This document shows, piece after piece, positions 43,151-52,211 of a stretch of DNA of 64,000 nucleotides. Location of the stretch: contig CM070873.1 of the NCBI GenBank assembly GCA_036365515.1, forward strand, positions 265,729,575 to 265,793,574, read 5' to 3'. Numbering within the stretch: position 1 is the first letter of the stretch; each line of letters begins with the position of its first letter. Below the pieces are notes generated by a model that saw only the letters and a list, made by a program, of their open reading frames with translations, had not been told where the DNA came from and made no database searches. The translations under genes and the position numbers were made by a program. This stretch comes from Torymus aiolomorphi (Eukaryota; Arthropoda; Insecta; Hymenoptera; Torymidae).

Positions 43151-44037
43151 TGCCCTGTCTACAACCACCGATTTTTTTTTGGCGCATGCGTAAAAATCAC
43201 CAGAGGGGGTAAGGGATGTATGAAGAGCCAACTGTAAAAAATTAACCCTAAATATTGTTTTCGCTGAACACACCTAAAAAGATCAAAACATGACTACATG
43301 AGTTTCTGCTTTCTAACATTAACAAAGAGTCAAGTGTTGGAAGAAGATTAGTGATTTAGAGATTTTATTATAAGAAGATTTTTCAATTAATGTAAAATGG
43401 ATGATCATAATCTGGTTGTTGAAGTACTGGAAATAAGCATTAATTACCTTCGATTAATACAATTACTAAGAAATCGAAAAAAAAATTCAGAAGATGGTGG
43501 TGCAAACCATTAATTAGAAATAATTACTTAACAGGATATGGTGCTTATGAGAGAGTTTTTACGTATTTTAAGATGAATGACGAAGAAGAGTTCATGAATT
43601 TTACTAGAATGAATGTACAAGCATTTATGTATTTATGTAATTTAGTTAAAGATAGAATAACAAAATATAGTCGGAGAGTACCAATACCTCTCCAGAGTTA
43701 AGACTGTGTATAACGCTAAAGTAAGTAAATATAATAAATGCAAGTTTAGATTGAATGTTAATTTACATATATTTTTACAGCTATTTAGCACATGGCGATT
43801 GTGTACAAAAAAATGCATTGTTTTATACAATTGATGTTTCAACTATTCACCAAATCATTCCAGACTAGGTTTCAGTTTAGAAAGCAGAAACTCGTATTCT
43901 TTGATTTTTAGGTGTGTTCAACGCAAACTCAATATTTAGGGTTAATTTTTTTACGATTGGCTCTTCTTACATCACTAACCCTCTCTGGTGATTTTTGCGC
44001 ATGCGCAAAAAAAAAATCGGTGGTTGTAGACAGGGCA
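43151..44037. mobile_element. PIF/Harbinger element with TAA duplication (887 bp)
   Basis: Flanked by TAA at 43148-43150 and 44038-44040. Ends read TGCCCTGTCTACAACCACCG inward, with ~110 bp of terminal similarity including GCGCATGCGYAAAAATCACC. It holds the start of a Harbinger transposase. Removing it restores a repeat sequence (GCTTCTATAAGCGTCTATAT) also seen at 21932-21951, so the empty site is visible in the same window. Confidence 0.88.
43397..43701 (+). pseudogene. Harbinger transposase, N-terminal fragment
   Basis: From the ATG at 43397 the frame reads a helical leader. At a run of nine A (43477-43485) it shifts, after which the second frame gives a typical PIF/Harbinger N-terminus: two adjacent Trp followed by a basic patch, then GAYERVFTYFKMNDEEEF and MNVQAFMYLCNLV. 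It ends at a stop at 43699-43701, just after the conserved RRVPIP region. The DDE catalytic domain is deleted. Confidence 0.65.
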
Positions 44038-44040
44038 TAA

Positions 44041-45110
44041 GCGTCTATATTCGTTGGCAGTGCGGCGCCGTGCGACGTCGTGCAGCGAGATGTGGTTCAC
44101 TTTCGTTCCAAAGTCTTATTGGTCTGGAATGAGTTCGTGTGTTGCTCTTCTTTATTATTTCATAGTTATCGGACGTGCTCCAAAATTTACGTACTCCAAA
44201 ATAACCAGTCAGCTTTAAAATGTACCAAAATAATTGTCTAATTCTTAAGCATTTTTACTTGCTAGATATTTAAAAAATCTCTAATTGGCGAAAAAATAGT
44301 AGGTGATAAATTTCTAGTTATCGTATTTATATAAAATAGTTTCACCACCTTCTTGAAGATTTTTCTTTTTCTTCTAATGCGTTTTATTAACTATTTTAAT
44401 AGTTAATTCAAGTAAATTTAGCGTTCTTCTCAATGTCTTCAACTTGCTAAAATTTTACATTTTTAAAGAGGTATCGTTTTCATGTCAGGTCCTCATCAAT
44501 TGTGTAAATATAATCTGAGTACAAAATTATAATAACCAAAAGTATCCCTCAGCACCGCACGGATGTACCTGATTTTTTTTTCTTTCAATACTTAAGAGGT
44601 ATTCTATTTCTAGCTCCAGAGATGGACGTACCTGACGTGTACATACGTTCACTTTCGTATAGCCATAGAGTACGTAATATTAAGACATAACAAAACTATA
44701 TGTTTTGTACCGTAATAAGACGTAGGAAAATACGGAATTGCCTGGCATCGCACAGCGCTGCGCCGCAGGGCCCTTTCTACATATGTGTGTTCTGTCTGTT
44801 CTAGACAACTTCTCTCTATGTCTGTCTCTGTCTTACATAAACGGAACAGATCTATCTGTCTTTGTCGGGAACACACAGAACACACAGAACACACATATGT
44901 AGAAAGGCCCCAGGGCGCCGCACTGCGCTGCGCCACATCGCAGCACATCGCATCACCCTTATGTACAATCTCCCTAAGGCAGCGCAGCGCAGCGCGGCGC
45001 TTATGTACATTCACCCTAAGAACGACACGACTCGGCGTCGCCGACGACGCCGACATAGCTAACGACAAGCGACACACAGCTTCGGCGATTCGGCCCCAGG
45101 GGCCTTATTC
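44041..45110. repeat. GC-rich mosaic repeats with nested hairpin
   Basis: 44041-44120 and 44740-45015 carry the GCGCTGCGCC-type block shared with 19849 and 21826. 44770-44915 is a hairpin with arms CCCTTTCTACATATGTGTGT, probably a small MITE inserted in the block. 45016-45100 is the inverted relative of 16960-17030 and ends in GGGGCCGAATCGCC on the minus strand. 44130-44740 is AT-rich with no gene. Confidence 0.6.
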
Positions 45111-45928
45111 CATTAGCGTGTCGAGTGAGATATAAAAGACAAGATGAGACGATCAAATTGATGCCAATGCGCATGCGCAAACCGATGTTTTTGCCTTTGT
45201 TAGTAGGTTTTAGGGCGAGTTTGCAATGAATTGGACAAGCGAGATAAGATTTAAAGATGAAAAAAGCATACATTCTCTTATTTCACTTATGCCCTATGTG
45301 GGATTCTAAGTCACGTCGTAGCCACCACGTCTTACAAAGTACATGTCGTTAAATCAATAGATTGTATCGATAGACACATGAACTAAATGTCAAGGTTACA
45401 CAAAATACCAACGTAGATTTGTGTATTTAACACATATTGTATTTATTATTACAATTGTTATTATTAAATAAATAATTGATCTTGTAAAAATGTGAAAATT
45501 TACGATGTCATCTTTAATTAATGCTTTAGTTAACAAAAGATTTTGAATTAGACAAAAAAAAAATAGTTAAATTAAATTAAGATTATTTCTAATTAATGCA
45601 ACTTTTCAAATAACTTTTAGTTTCTAATATAATTAAAATTAAATATTTTTTAAAAGAAAGATACACAAATATTATAATGAATAATAAACTTTTATTCTTA
45701 TTTTAGTATAAATTCTATAAATTTATAACTACTATAAATTTATACTACTTTCAATTTTGACAATTTAAAAAAAATAGCGCCGAATTTACAATTTTACTTT
45801 GATTTTTTATTTTTAAAGCTTATAACATTCCAATTGCATTAATACATTGATCGCGAGAATTAAAAATTGATCAAATGCTTTGTATAATTATTTTAACGTG
45901 AAATACTTTTGGAAGGGACTTTACGGAC
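45099..45928. other. hAT-like end, then AT-rich DNA
   Basis: CAGGGGCCTTATTCCATTAG at about 45099 looks like a hAT-type terminus; no partner end found. The rest, to 45928, is AT-rich without a gene. Confidence 0.4.
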
Positions 45929-46333
45929 CTTAAGTTACCTTAAGGGGGTGCCATAGTCGTACCGTTACCGACCGAGAAATTCACACAGTTTCAAGCTGAT
46001 TAAAAATAAAATACGTAAAATCACAAAAAAAGGGAACATTTCGCTGCGGTTTTGAACGTTCTATCACCTAGTAAAAGTTTGAAGTCGAAATATTAAGTGG
46101 TTTTTGCAAAAACTTTGAACAAAACAAAATTCGGTTTCGTTCAAAGTTTTTACAAAAAGAACTTGATATTTCGACTCCAAACTTTTACTGGATGATAGAA
46201 CGTTCAAAACCGCAGCGAAGTGTTCTCTTGATTTTTTGTGATTCGACGTATTTTATTTTTAATCAGCTTGAAACTGTGTGAATTGCTCGGTCGGTAATGG
46301 TAGGACTATGAAACCCCGTTAAGTAACCTTAAG
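45929..46333. mobile_element. 405-bp palindromic MITE
   Basis: Arms of ~195 bp with outer CTTAAG-type ends and shared inner blocks TTAATCAGCTTGAAACTGTG and GAACGTTCAAAACCGCAGCG (given on one strand). The centre is GAACGAAACCGAATTTTG. No coding content. Confidence 0.8.
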
Positions 46334-46434
46334 TTTTGTAAAACAGAATCATATTATGATAAAAAAAAATTTGGTTTTATAGAAAAAGTTGTTGTTAAAA
46401 AAGATTTTCAATTTAGAAACGAATTTCTTAGTAA

Positions 46435-46879
46435 TGTAACGTCCATGTTACAATGTCGCGATGACGGTAAAGTCGGCGCGATAAATGTTCCTGTTTCGGT
46501 CTATGCCTACACGTAATAACCACGGGAGTAGGAACGCGCGAAAGTAGCAATTCGGACTTTAAATAATAATATAAACACTCGCGAAACTAATAAGCGACAA
46601 GCGGCAGCAGCAATTGAAACAGATAAGAGAAAGGACAGCAATCTGAAAAGTTACTTACTTTCTGACTGACGCGTGTAGCTCGTTGCCTCAGACAGACCCA
46701 ATGGTAGCGGGAGATTCAATGGCAGAAGGACAGGCTCGGCGAAATAATGTTAAGTCCAAATGTAATTTAATAATGTTTATTAAATAGATCAAAGTTACGT
46801 ACAACTGGTTAAATACTGATTGTAGTGGAGATATAATATCAACAATTATTCGCGACACTACAATCAAAGAAGCGTTACA
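46435..46879. mobile_element. Solo LTR, 445 bp
   Basis: Starts TGTAACGTCCATG and ends GCGTTACA, the TG…CA form with a 7-bp inverted end like that of the nearby Gypsy LTRs (TGTAACG…CGTTACA), but otherwise unrelated in sequence. Flanks GTAA (46431-46434) and ATAA (46880-46883) match at three of four bases. No internal retroelement sequence is present. A hairpin follows at 46892-46979. Confidence 0.6.
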
Positions 46880-47233
46880 ATAAAAGATTCTAAGTTAATT
46901 CTGCTCGAAAATATTCTAAGTCAGAATTTACAATGATCGAAAATATACTAATTAGAATAATTTCGAGTAAAATTAACTTACAAGGAAAGTGCCCGAACTG
47001 TCAAATTCAAAAAAATTCCAAACCCATATTAAAAAGTAGACCTCCATGCGAGATTCACGAAAACATTTTTTTTATCGGCTGAGAAGCGCTTTATAAGGGT
47101 TAAAATCACCCCTAAAGTTTACCCCCAAGAAACGTTTTTTTTATATATCTCGGCTTCTACTTAACTTTTTTTAACGAAACAAAATGGAAAGAGTTTCTTA
47201 TTAAAAAGCCAAGAAATCCGTGGTAGTATGAAC

Positions 47234-48304
47234 TGTAACGGGATGGCTAGTGGGGGAAAATCCCAACAAGCCACAGGCCAGCGATGCCCTAGAACACGGT
47301 GCCGCGGGTGTCAGACTAAAATGACTTGCCCGGGGATCTGCTCCTGGAATCCCGAAAACAACGCGAAGATCGCACCCGAACTTCGCTTTCCAACTAATTG
47401 GATCGCTGAGTGAAAAGCGCGCGCTCGACGAGTAAAGCGCGCGGCCGCTATGCTCAGATATGAAAACGACCGGCGGAGTCGTTTTCCCGCGGAGGCGGCG
47501 GTATCCGGGAGAAGGACAGGTTGTAAAGAACAACGCGACGAGTAACTAGATATCACAATATATTCACAAACACTAATCTTTACAAGCACGACGCAAGTGC
47601 TGATTAGTACAAAGAGTTAGTTCGCGCGCGACCGTTAATATTCAAACGCGCGAACTACACGGCGCGCGGCGAAGCTGCTAATTTCGCGCGCGGTGTTAAA
47701 GTACGGAGGGCTGACACACACCCCACGTACACGGCACAGAAGGCTTGCACGGGGCGATTTCCGTGCGAGCCTTTACAATAAACCCGCGAGAGGAGAGTAG
47801 AAAACTTACGTTAGGAAGGAGCAGCCGGTGCACTCGACTCTCTCTCGCTCCCTGTCGCTCGCACAGCAGTTGTGCTCTCTTTCTCTCTCTCTCTTGCTCG
47901 CTGTATCGTGTCGGCAGGCGGGTTGGCTGCCGGCTCGTTTCTCACAGTCTCGTGCGGCTCACGCGGCTCGGGACAGCTCTCTCTCTGTCTCTCTTTCGCA
48001 CGTTCACTTTATACGGCGCCTCCACTACACTCGCGGGGTCTCACAAGGTACGATAGGACGGCGCGGACAAGTAAAAACAGGAGAGACACGGAGGAGATGT
48101 TTTTAGCGCGATGGCAGACACGAATATGGCTCCCTTTTCTCGCGGGAACCAGTTAGCAGCTTCGCGACGGATGACGGGCATTTTACGCGTCGCGAGACCG
48201 ATTCGCTACGCGCGGCGCGCCTCGATTCGGCTGCGCAGGAGTTGCGCGCGCGCGCTCACTACCTTCGCGCGGTAGATTAGAATCGCGGCTAGACACGCGT
48301 TACA
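47234..48304 (-). repeat. 3' LTR of the Gypsy element
   Basis: TG…CA ends: plus strand TGTAACGGGATGG to GCGTTACA. GC-rich, with CT-repeats (47860-47910). Contains a GTATAAAG TATA-like box on the minus strand near 48012. Confidence 0.95.
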
Positions 48305-48330
48305 CCCCCCCGCCAGACGCTGCTTAGGGG
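48305..48330 (-). promoter_or_regulatory. Polypurine tract (PPT)
   Basis: On the minus strand GGCGGGGGGG directly precedes the 3' LTR start, as needed for plus-strand cDNA priming. Confidence 0.7.
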
Positions 48331-48601
48331 ACCGTGAGCAGCTCTGCTAATCATGGCCGTCGTCGTACCTACTAATATGGTAGTAATGATTAGGACGAAC
48401 ACAGGTTAGTACGTACGACACAAGTCGGACGGCACAATTATTGCTTTTTATACGCTCGGGTCCTACGAGGACTAATTAGTCCGGCATCAGCAGGTACGGG
48501 CTTCTTCTTCGAACCCTTTGGCCTCCCTGGGCCTCGCTTGGGTTCTGTTGGACCGGCCACACGCATAGGCCGGCCATCGCTCGCACGCTTTCCTGGCCTA
48601 A
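48331..48601. other. Gypsy 3' untranslated segment
   Basis: No frame between the integrase stop and the PPT; there is no room for an envelope gene. Confidence 0.7.
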
Positions 48602-49762
48602 CTAATAGCGCGGTCTTACGAGGTGGACCGCGCCTCTTGCCGTCGCCCGGGGCTGTACATTCCCCCGGCTAACTCTGTGTCCCTCTGACGTGTACCGTTC
48701 GGCTGAAGAGTCCCTCGCTGGTAGCGCCTGGGCTACTTCTGCTGAGACGTATCTCTTGAGTTGCTGCGCATGGACGGGACGTATCGTTCGACCATCCTCA
48801 CCTTGGATCTCATAGGTGTTTTCGCCTAGAATATTCACAATCGTGTAGGGCCCCGTGTACTTCGGGGCTAATTTGGCAGAAATCCCCTCAGCTGCTGAGG
48901 ATAGTACCTTATTCTCTCTCCATACACGATCGCCTAGACAGAATTGTGGAGGTCGACGATGAGCGTCATAATATTTGGCTTGTCTCGCCTGCTCCGCTTG
49001 CGCGTCGGCCGCCGCCCGAACGTGCAATTCGCGGAGCTTGTCCATACGTACCACCCAATTGTTTATCGCCTCTTGCTGCCCTTGCTCTTCGGCTAACCTG
49101 TCTTCCTCCCGCCTTAGTGTCTTCGGTGGGTCGGGTTGTCGGCCGTAAATGAGCATGGCAGGACTTATCTTTGTGGAGCTGTGTTCGGCAGTATTGTACG
49201 CGAACGCCAGCTCATTCAGTTTCTCATCCCAGGACCGGTGATTTTCCTCTGCGTAAGACATAATCATTGTCTTCACCGTTCGATTCACACGCTCGACAGG
49301 GTTGGCTTGAGGATGATACGGAGGTGTAAACGTGTGATGCACATTTCTCTCCTTTAAGAATGCCTCTAATGGTGCATTTTTAAATTCAGTCCCATTGTCT
49401 GAGAGAAACACCTCCGGGACTCCGAATCGCAGACATACTCGCTCGTTGAGTCCCTTAATTACCGATTTACCATCTGCCCTTTTTATCGGAATTACTTCAA
49501 TCCAGCGTGTGAACAAGTCCTGGAATATGAGAATGTATTCGTGGCCGTGCGTGGTTTTTGGGAGGGGCCCCATAATGTCGCTGGCCACGATTTGCCATGG
49601 ACGCTCTGTAATTCGGCGTCCCATGAATCCTGTTGGAGCGCGCTGTTCGACTTTGCACTGCTGGCAAATTTGGCACTGGCTCACGTATCTGACTACATCA
49701 CGATACATGTGTGGCCAATAATACTTCCGCTTTACTCTTTCTAGCGTTTTCTCGCGGCCCAA
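48602..49762 (-). CDS. pol: Gypsy Pol, integrase part
   Basis: 386 codons with the integrase of the element, which inserts cDNA into the genome. The CxxC half of the zinc-binding site is at residues 30-33; its two histidines lie before the first Met, so the real frame starts upstream. The catalytic triad is Asp62 (SDIMG), Asp122 (SDNGTEF) and Glu157 (NPVERVNR), with 34 residues between the last two instead of the usual 35. The C-terminus has a GPY/F-type module (KYTGPYTIVNIL). The frame is shifted relative to the protease/RT frame, at a run of five G near 49898-49902. No stop codon interrupts the domain itself. Confidence 0.9.
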   Translation of the reverse strand: MGREKTLERVKRKYYWPHMYRDVVRYVSQCQICQQCKVEQRAPTGFMGRRITERPWQIVASDIMGPLPKTTHGHEYILIFQDLFTRWIEVIPIKRADGKSVIKGLNERVCLRFGVPEVFLSDNGTEFKNAPLEAFLKERNVHHTFTPPYHPQANPVERVNRTVKTMIMSYAEENHRSWDEKLNELAFAYNTAEHSSTKISPAMLIYGRQPDPPKTLRREEDRLAEEQGQQEAINNWVVRMDKLRELHVRAAADAQAEQARQAKYYDAHRRPPQFCLGDRVWRENKVLSSAAEGISAKLAPKYTGPYTIVNILGENTYEIQGEDGRTIRPVHAQQLKRYVSAEVAQALPARDSSAERYTSEGHRVSRGNVQPRATARGAVHLVRPRY

Positions 49763-49874
49763 GTGCCCAGCAGTTGGAAAGTCATGGCATTCTCTCAGTA
49801 CTTCGCGTCGCTTTTCGTGAGGGACTGCTAACTTCCATGCATCATCGTCGCCGAGAGACTCGTCTATGACTTCA

Positions 49875-52211
49875 TCAGGTTCGTACTTGTACAGTCTCCC
49901 CCGCCAGCTTGAACGTGGGGAAGCCTCGCGGCCGCTGTTGAACCTCTTTCACAATTTCGAGGTACCATTGGTCGTTTGTATCGCGTTCGAGCTCTAACGC
50001 GGCGACCGCTGGCTCCTCTTCCTCGAACATCCGCGAAAGGGCATCTGGGACATTGTTCAAAGAGCCCTTTCGGTGTTCGACTGTGAAACTGTGGTTTTGT
50101 AGTTCCAAAGCCCATCTTGCTAACCTGCCTGATGGGTTTCGGAGATCACGGAGCCACTTCAAGCTGCTATGATCCGTGATGACCTTGAAGTCATAGGCCT
50201 CTATATACGGACGGAACTTTTTGATTGCCCAGAGAATTGCTAGACACTCTCGTTCCGTCACGCTATAATTCTTCTCGGCCGCGCTCAGAGTTCGACTAGC
50301 GAACTCTAGGACTCTTTCGTTGCCGTCTATTATCTGGTATAGCACCGCTCCAAGTCCTGTATCGCTCGCATCAGTTTGCACCACGAACTGTGCGTTAGAT
50401 ACCGGTCTGTGGAGAATGGGTGCAGAAGCAACTAGCGCTTTTAGCTTTTGGAAGGCCTCTTCTTGTGCCGTTGACCACTCGTATTTCCGATCCTTTTTCG
50501 TTAGTTCGGTCAGTGGTTCAGCAATTGTGGCGAAGTTTGATAAAAACTTTCTATACCACGAGGCCATTCCTAGGAAGCGTCTCATCTGACGTAGGTTTTT
50601 CGGCACCGGATATTCCCTAATGGGCTTTATTTTCTCGGGGTCTGGTTTAAAACCATCCCTATTTACTATGACCCCGAGATATTGGACCTCATCGCGACAG
50701 AAGACACTCTTCTCGCGATTTATTGTGAGGCCCGCGTCCTTTATCCTATCTAGAACTCTTTTTAGAACCTCTTTATGCTCCTCGAATGTTTCTGTGACTA
50801 TTATTATGTCATCGAGATACGAGTAAGCAAAAGGTTCGAGTTCGGGGCCGATGACTTTGTCAATCAGCCTCTGGAAGGACGCTCCGGCATACGAAAGACC
50901 GTAGGGCATTCTTGTAAATTGAAATAACCCTTTGCCTGGCACGGTGAAGGCCGTAGTCTCTTTGGACTCCGGATTTAGTGGTATTTGGTGGTACGCACTA
51001 CTTAAATCCAACGTGGATATGTATCGCGCTTTCTGCAGTTTGCTTAAGATACTCTCCATGTATGGTAACGGGTATGCGTCTGGCCTTGACGCTGCGTTCA
51101 CTTTTCTGAAGTCCACACAGAAACGGAACTTCCCGTTGGACTTGCGTACCATTACCACAGGACTTGACCAGCCGCTTGTCGAAGGTTCTATTATACCCGC
51201 GAGTAGCATTTCCTCCACCTGCTTGTGCATCTCTTCCTCGAGTTTTCGAGATACTGGGTAGTACTTCTGTTTTATGGGTCTTGTGGAGCCGACGTCTACT
51301 GCATGCTCAACCCACGAAGTACACCCTAATGGTGCCAGGCCGTTTCCCATCAGCTCAGCTACTAAAGCTTCCGCTTCTTTGCGCTGCTCTTCTGTTGGGT
51401 CCGCCAACCCTATAGCTGATACGGACACGGTATTATTGGCGGTTATGGAGGCTACTTCTAACTTTACGCTTGCATCATCATCTTTGAGATGCAGCGTATT
51501 GTCAGTGGGGTCTAAGACGGCGCTAAACTTCTTAATGAAGTTCACCCCCAAGTAGCACTCCGTGTCTAGGTCTGGCATGATTGCGACGCGCACATCCTTG
51601 CACACGCCTGCCACGACCATGGGTAGATACACATAGCCAACCACTGCTATGCTCTGCCCATTAGCCACCCGTGCCGTTAGGCCGCTGGCCGGGATTAATT
51701 CTTTTCCGCAGGCTGTAGCGAGCTGTAAGCCGATGGAATTCATCCCAGTCCAGGAAGCTCCAGTATCGAAGAGTGCCCGTAGCCTGTAGCCGGCTACACC
51801 TACTTGAAGCCACCATCGCGAGCATGTTTCCTGGTTATCTTCGTTCTGCTGAGTCGCGGGCACTTCTTCGCTCTCTCCTTCAGGCAATTGGACCGAGTTA
51901 CCCTCGGTCGCTGATGTGAGAGCTGGGGGCGGGCGTGTGGCCGTGGTTACCTGCCCCTCGGCCGTTTCCCTGCTGGTTTCCGGCAGCATTGGGGTTGCGG
52001 TCGCTTCCCCTTTGCTCGTTGCCGTAACCCCTTCGGTACTCTGGCCTTTGTGGAGGTCCATTACTCCTTGGACTTGGCGGCCTAGCCTGGTGGGTCGCGC
52101 TACTACCCCCACTAGGCTGATTATTACTTTGCCCGCCTTCCCGCTGCCTGTTCTCCCAATTATTCTTTTTCTTGGGCTTCTTGAACGACTGTGGGTTTGG
52201 CGTTTGCCCAC
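49875..52211 (-). CDS. pol: Gypsy Pol: protease, reverse transcriptase, RNase H
   Basis: 778 codons. Residues 1-130 overlap gag and are low-complexity. An aspartic protease follows (ALFDTGAS, Asp149-Gly151), then reverse transcriptase (FCVDFRKVN at 364-372, LDLSSAYHQI, MPYGLS, and the YLDD active site at 465-468). RNase H comes next (TDASDTGLG, ITDHSSLKWL, VPDALSRM). Pol is in the +1 frame relative to gag, with a 314-bp overlap, so expression needs a programmed +1 (or -2) shift, or reinitiation. The frame ends at 49875, shortly after a G5 run where a one-base indel has moved the integrase into another frame. All catalytic motifs are intact. Confidence 0.95.
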   Translation of the reverse strand: MGKRQTHSRSRSPRKRIIGRTGSGKAGKVIISLVGVVARPTRLGRQVQGVMDLHKGQSTEGVTATSKGEATATPMLPETSRETAEGQVTTATRPPPALTSATEGNSVQLPEGESEEVPATQQNEDNQETCSRWWLQVGVAGYRLRALFDTGASWTGMNSIGLQLATACGKELIPASGLTARVANGQSIAVVGYVYLPMVVAGVCKDVRVAIMPDLDTECYLGVNFIKKFSAVLDPTDNTLHLKDDDASVKLEVASITANNTVSVSAIGLADPTEEQRKEAEALVAELMGNGLAPLGCTSWVEHAVDVGSTRPIKQKYYPVSRKLEEEMHKQVEEMLLAGIIEPSTSGWSSPVVMVRKSNGKFRFCVDFRKVNAASRPDAYPLPYMESILSKLQKARYISTLDLSSAYHQIPLNPESKETTAFTVPGKGLFQFTRMPYGLSYAGASFQRLIDKVIGPELEPFAYSYLDDIIIVTETFEEHKEVLKRVLDRIKDAGLTINREKSVFCRDEVQYLGVIVNRDGFKPDPEKIKPIREYPVPKNLRQMRRFLGMASWYRKFLSNFATIAEPLTELTKKDRKYEWSTAQEEAFQKLKALVASAPILHRPVSNAQFVVQTDASDTGLGAVLYQIIDGNERVLEFASRTLSAAEKNYSVTERECLAILWAIKKFRPYIEAYDFKVITDHSSLKWLRDLRNPSGRLARWALELQNHSFTVEHRKGSLNNVPDALSRMFEEEEPAVAALELERDTNDQWYLEIVKEVQQRPRGFPTFKLAGETVQVRT

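Noticed and set aside
44649..45273. Cys/Arg-rich ORFs
   Set aside because: Cover GC-rich mosaic repeats and a hairpin MITE; the same peptides recur at 19.8 and 21.8 kb.
47745..48156. Arg/Ser-rich plus-strand ORFs, repeated at 55701-56109
   Set aside because: They lie in the LTRs, occur identically in both copies, and reflect GC/CT-rich LTR sequence.
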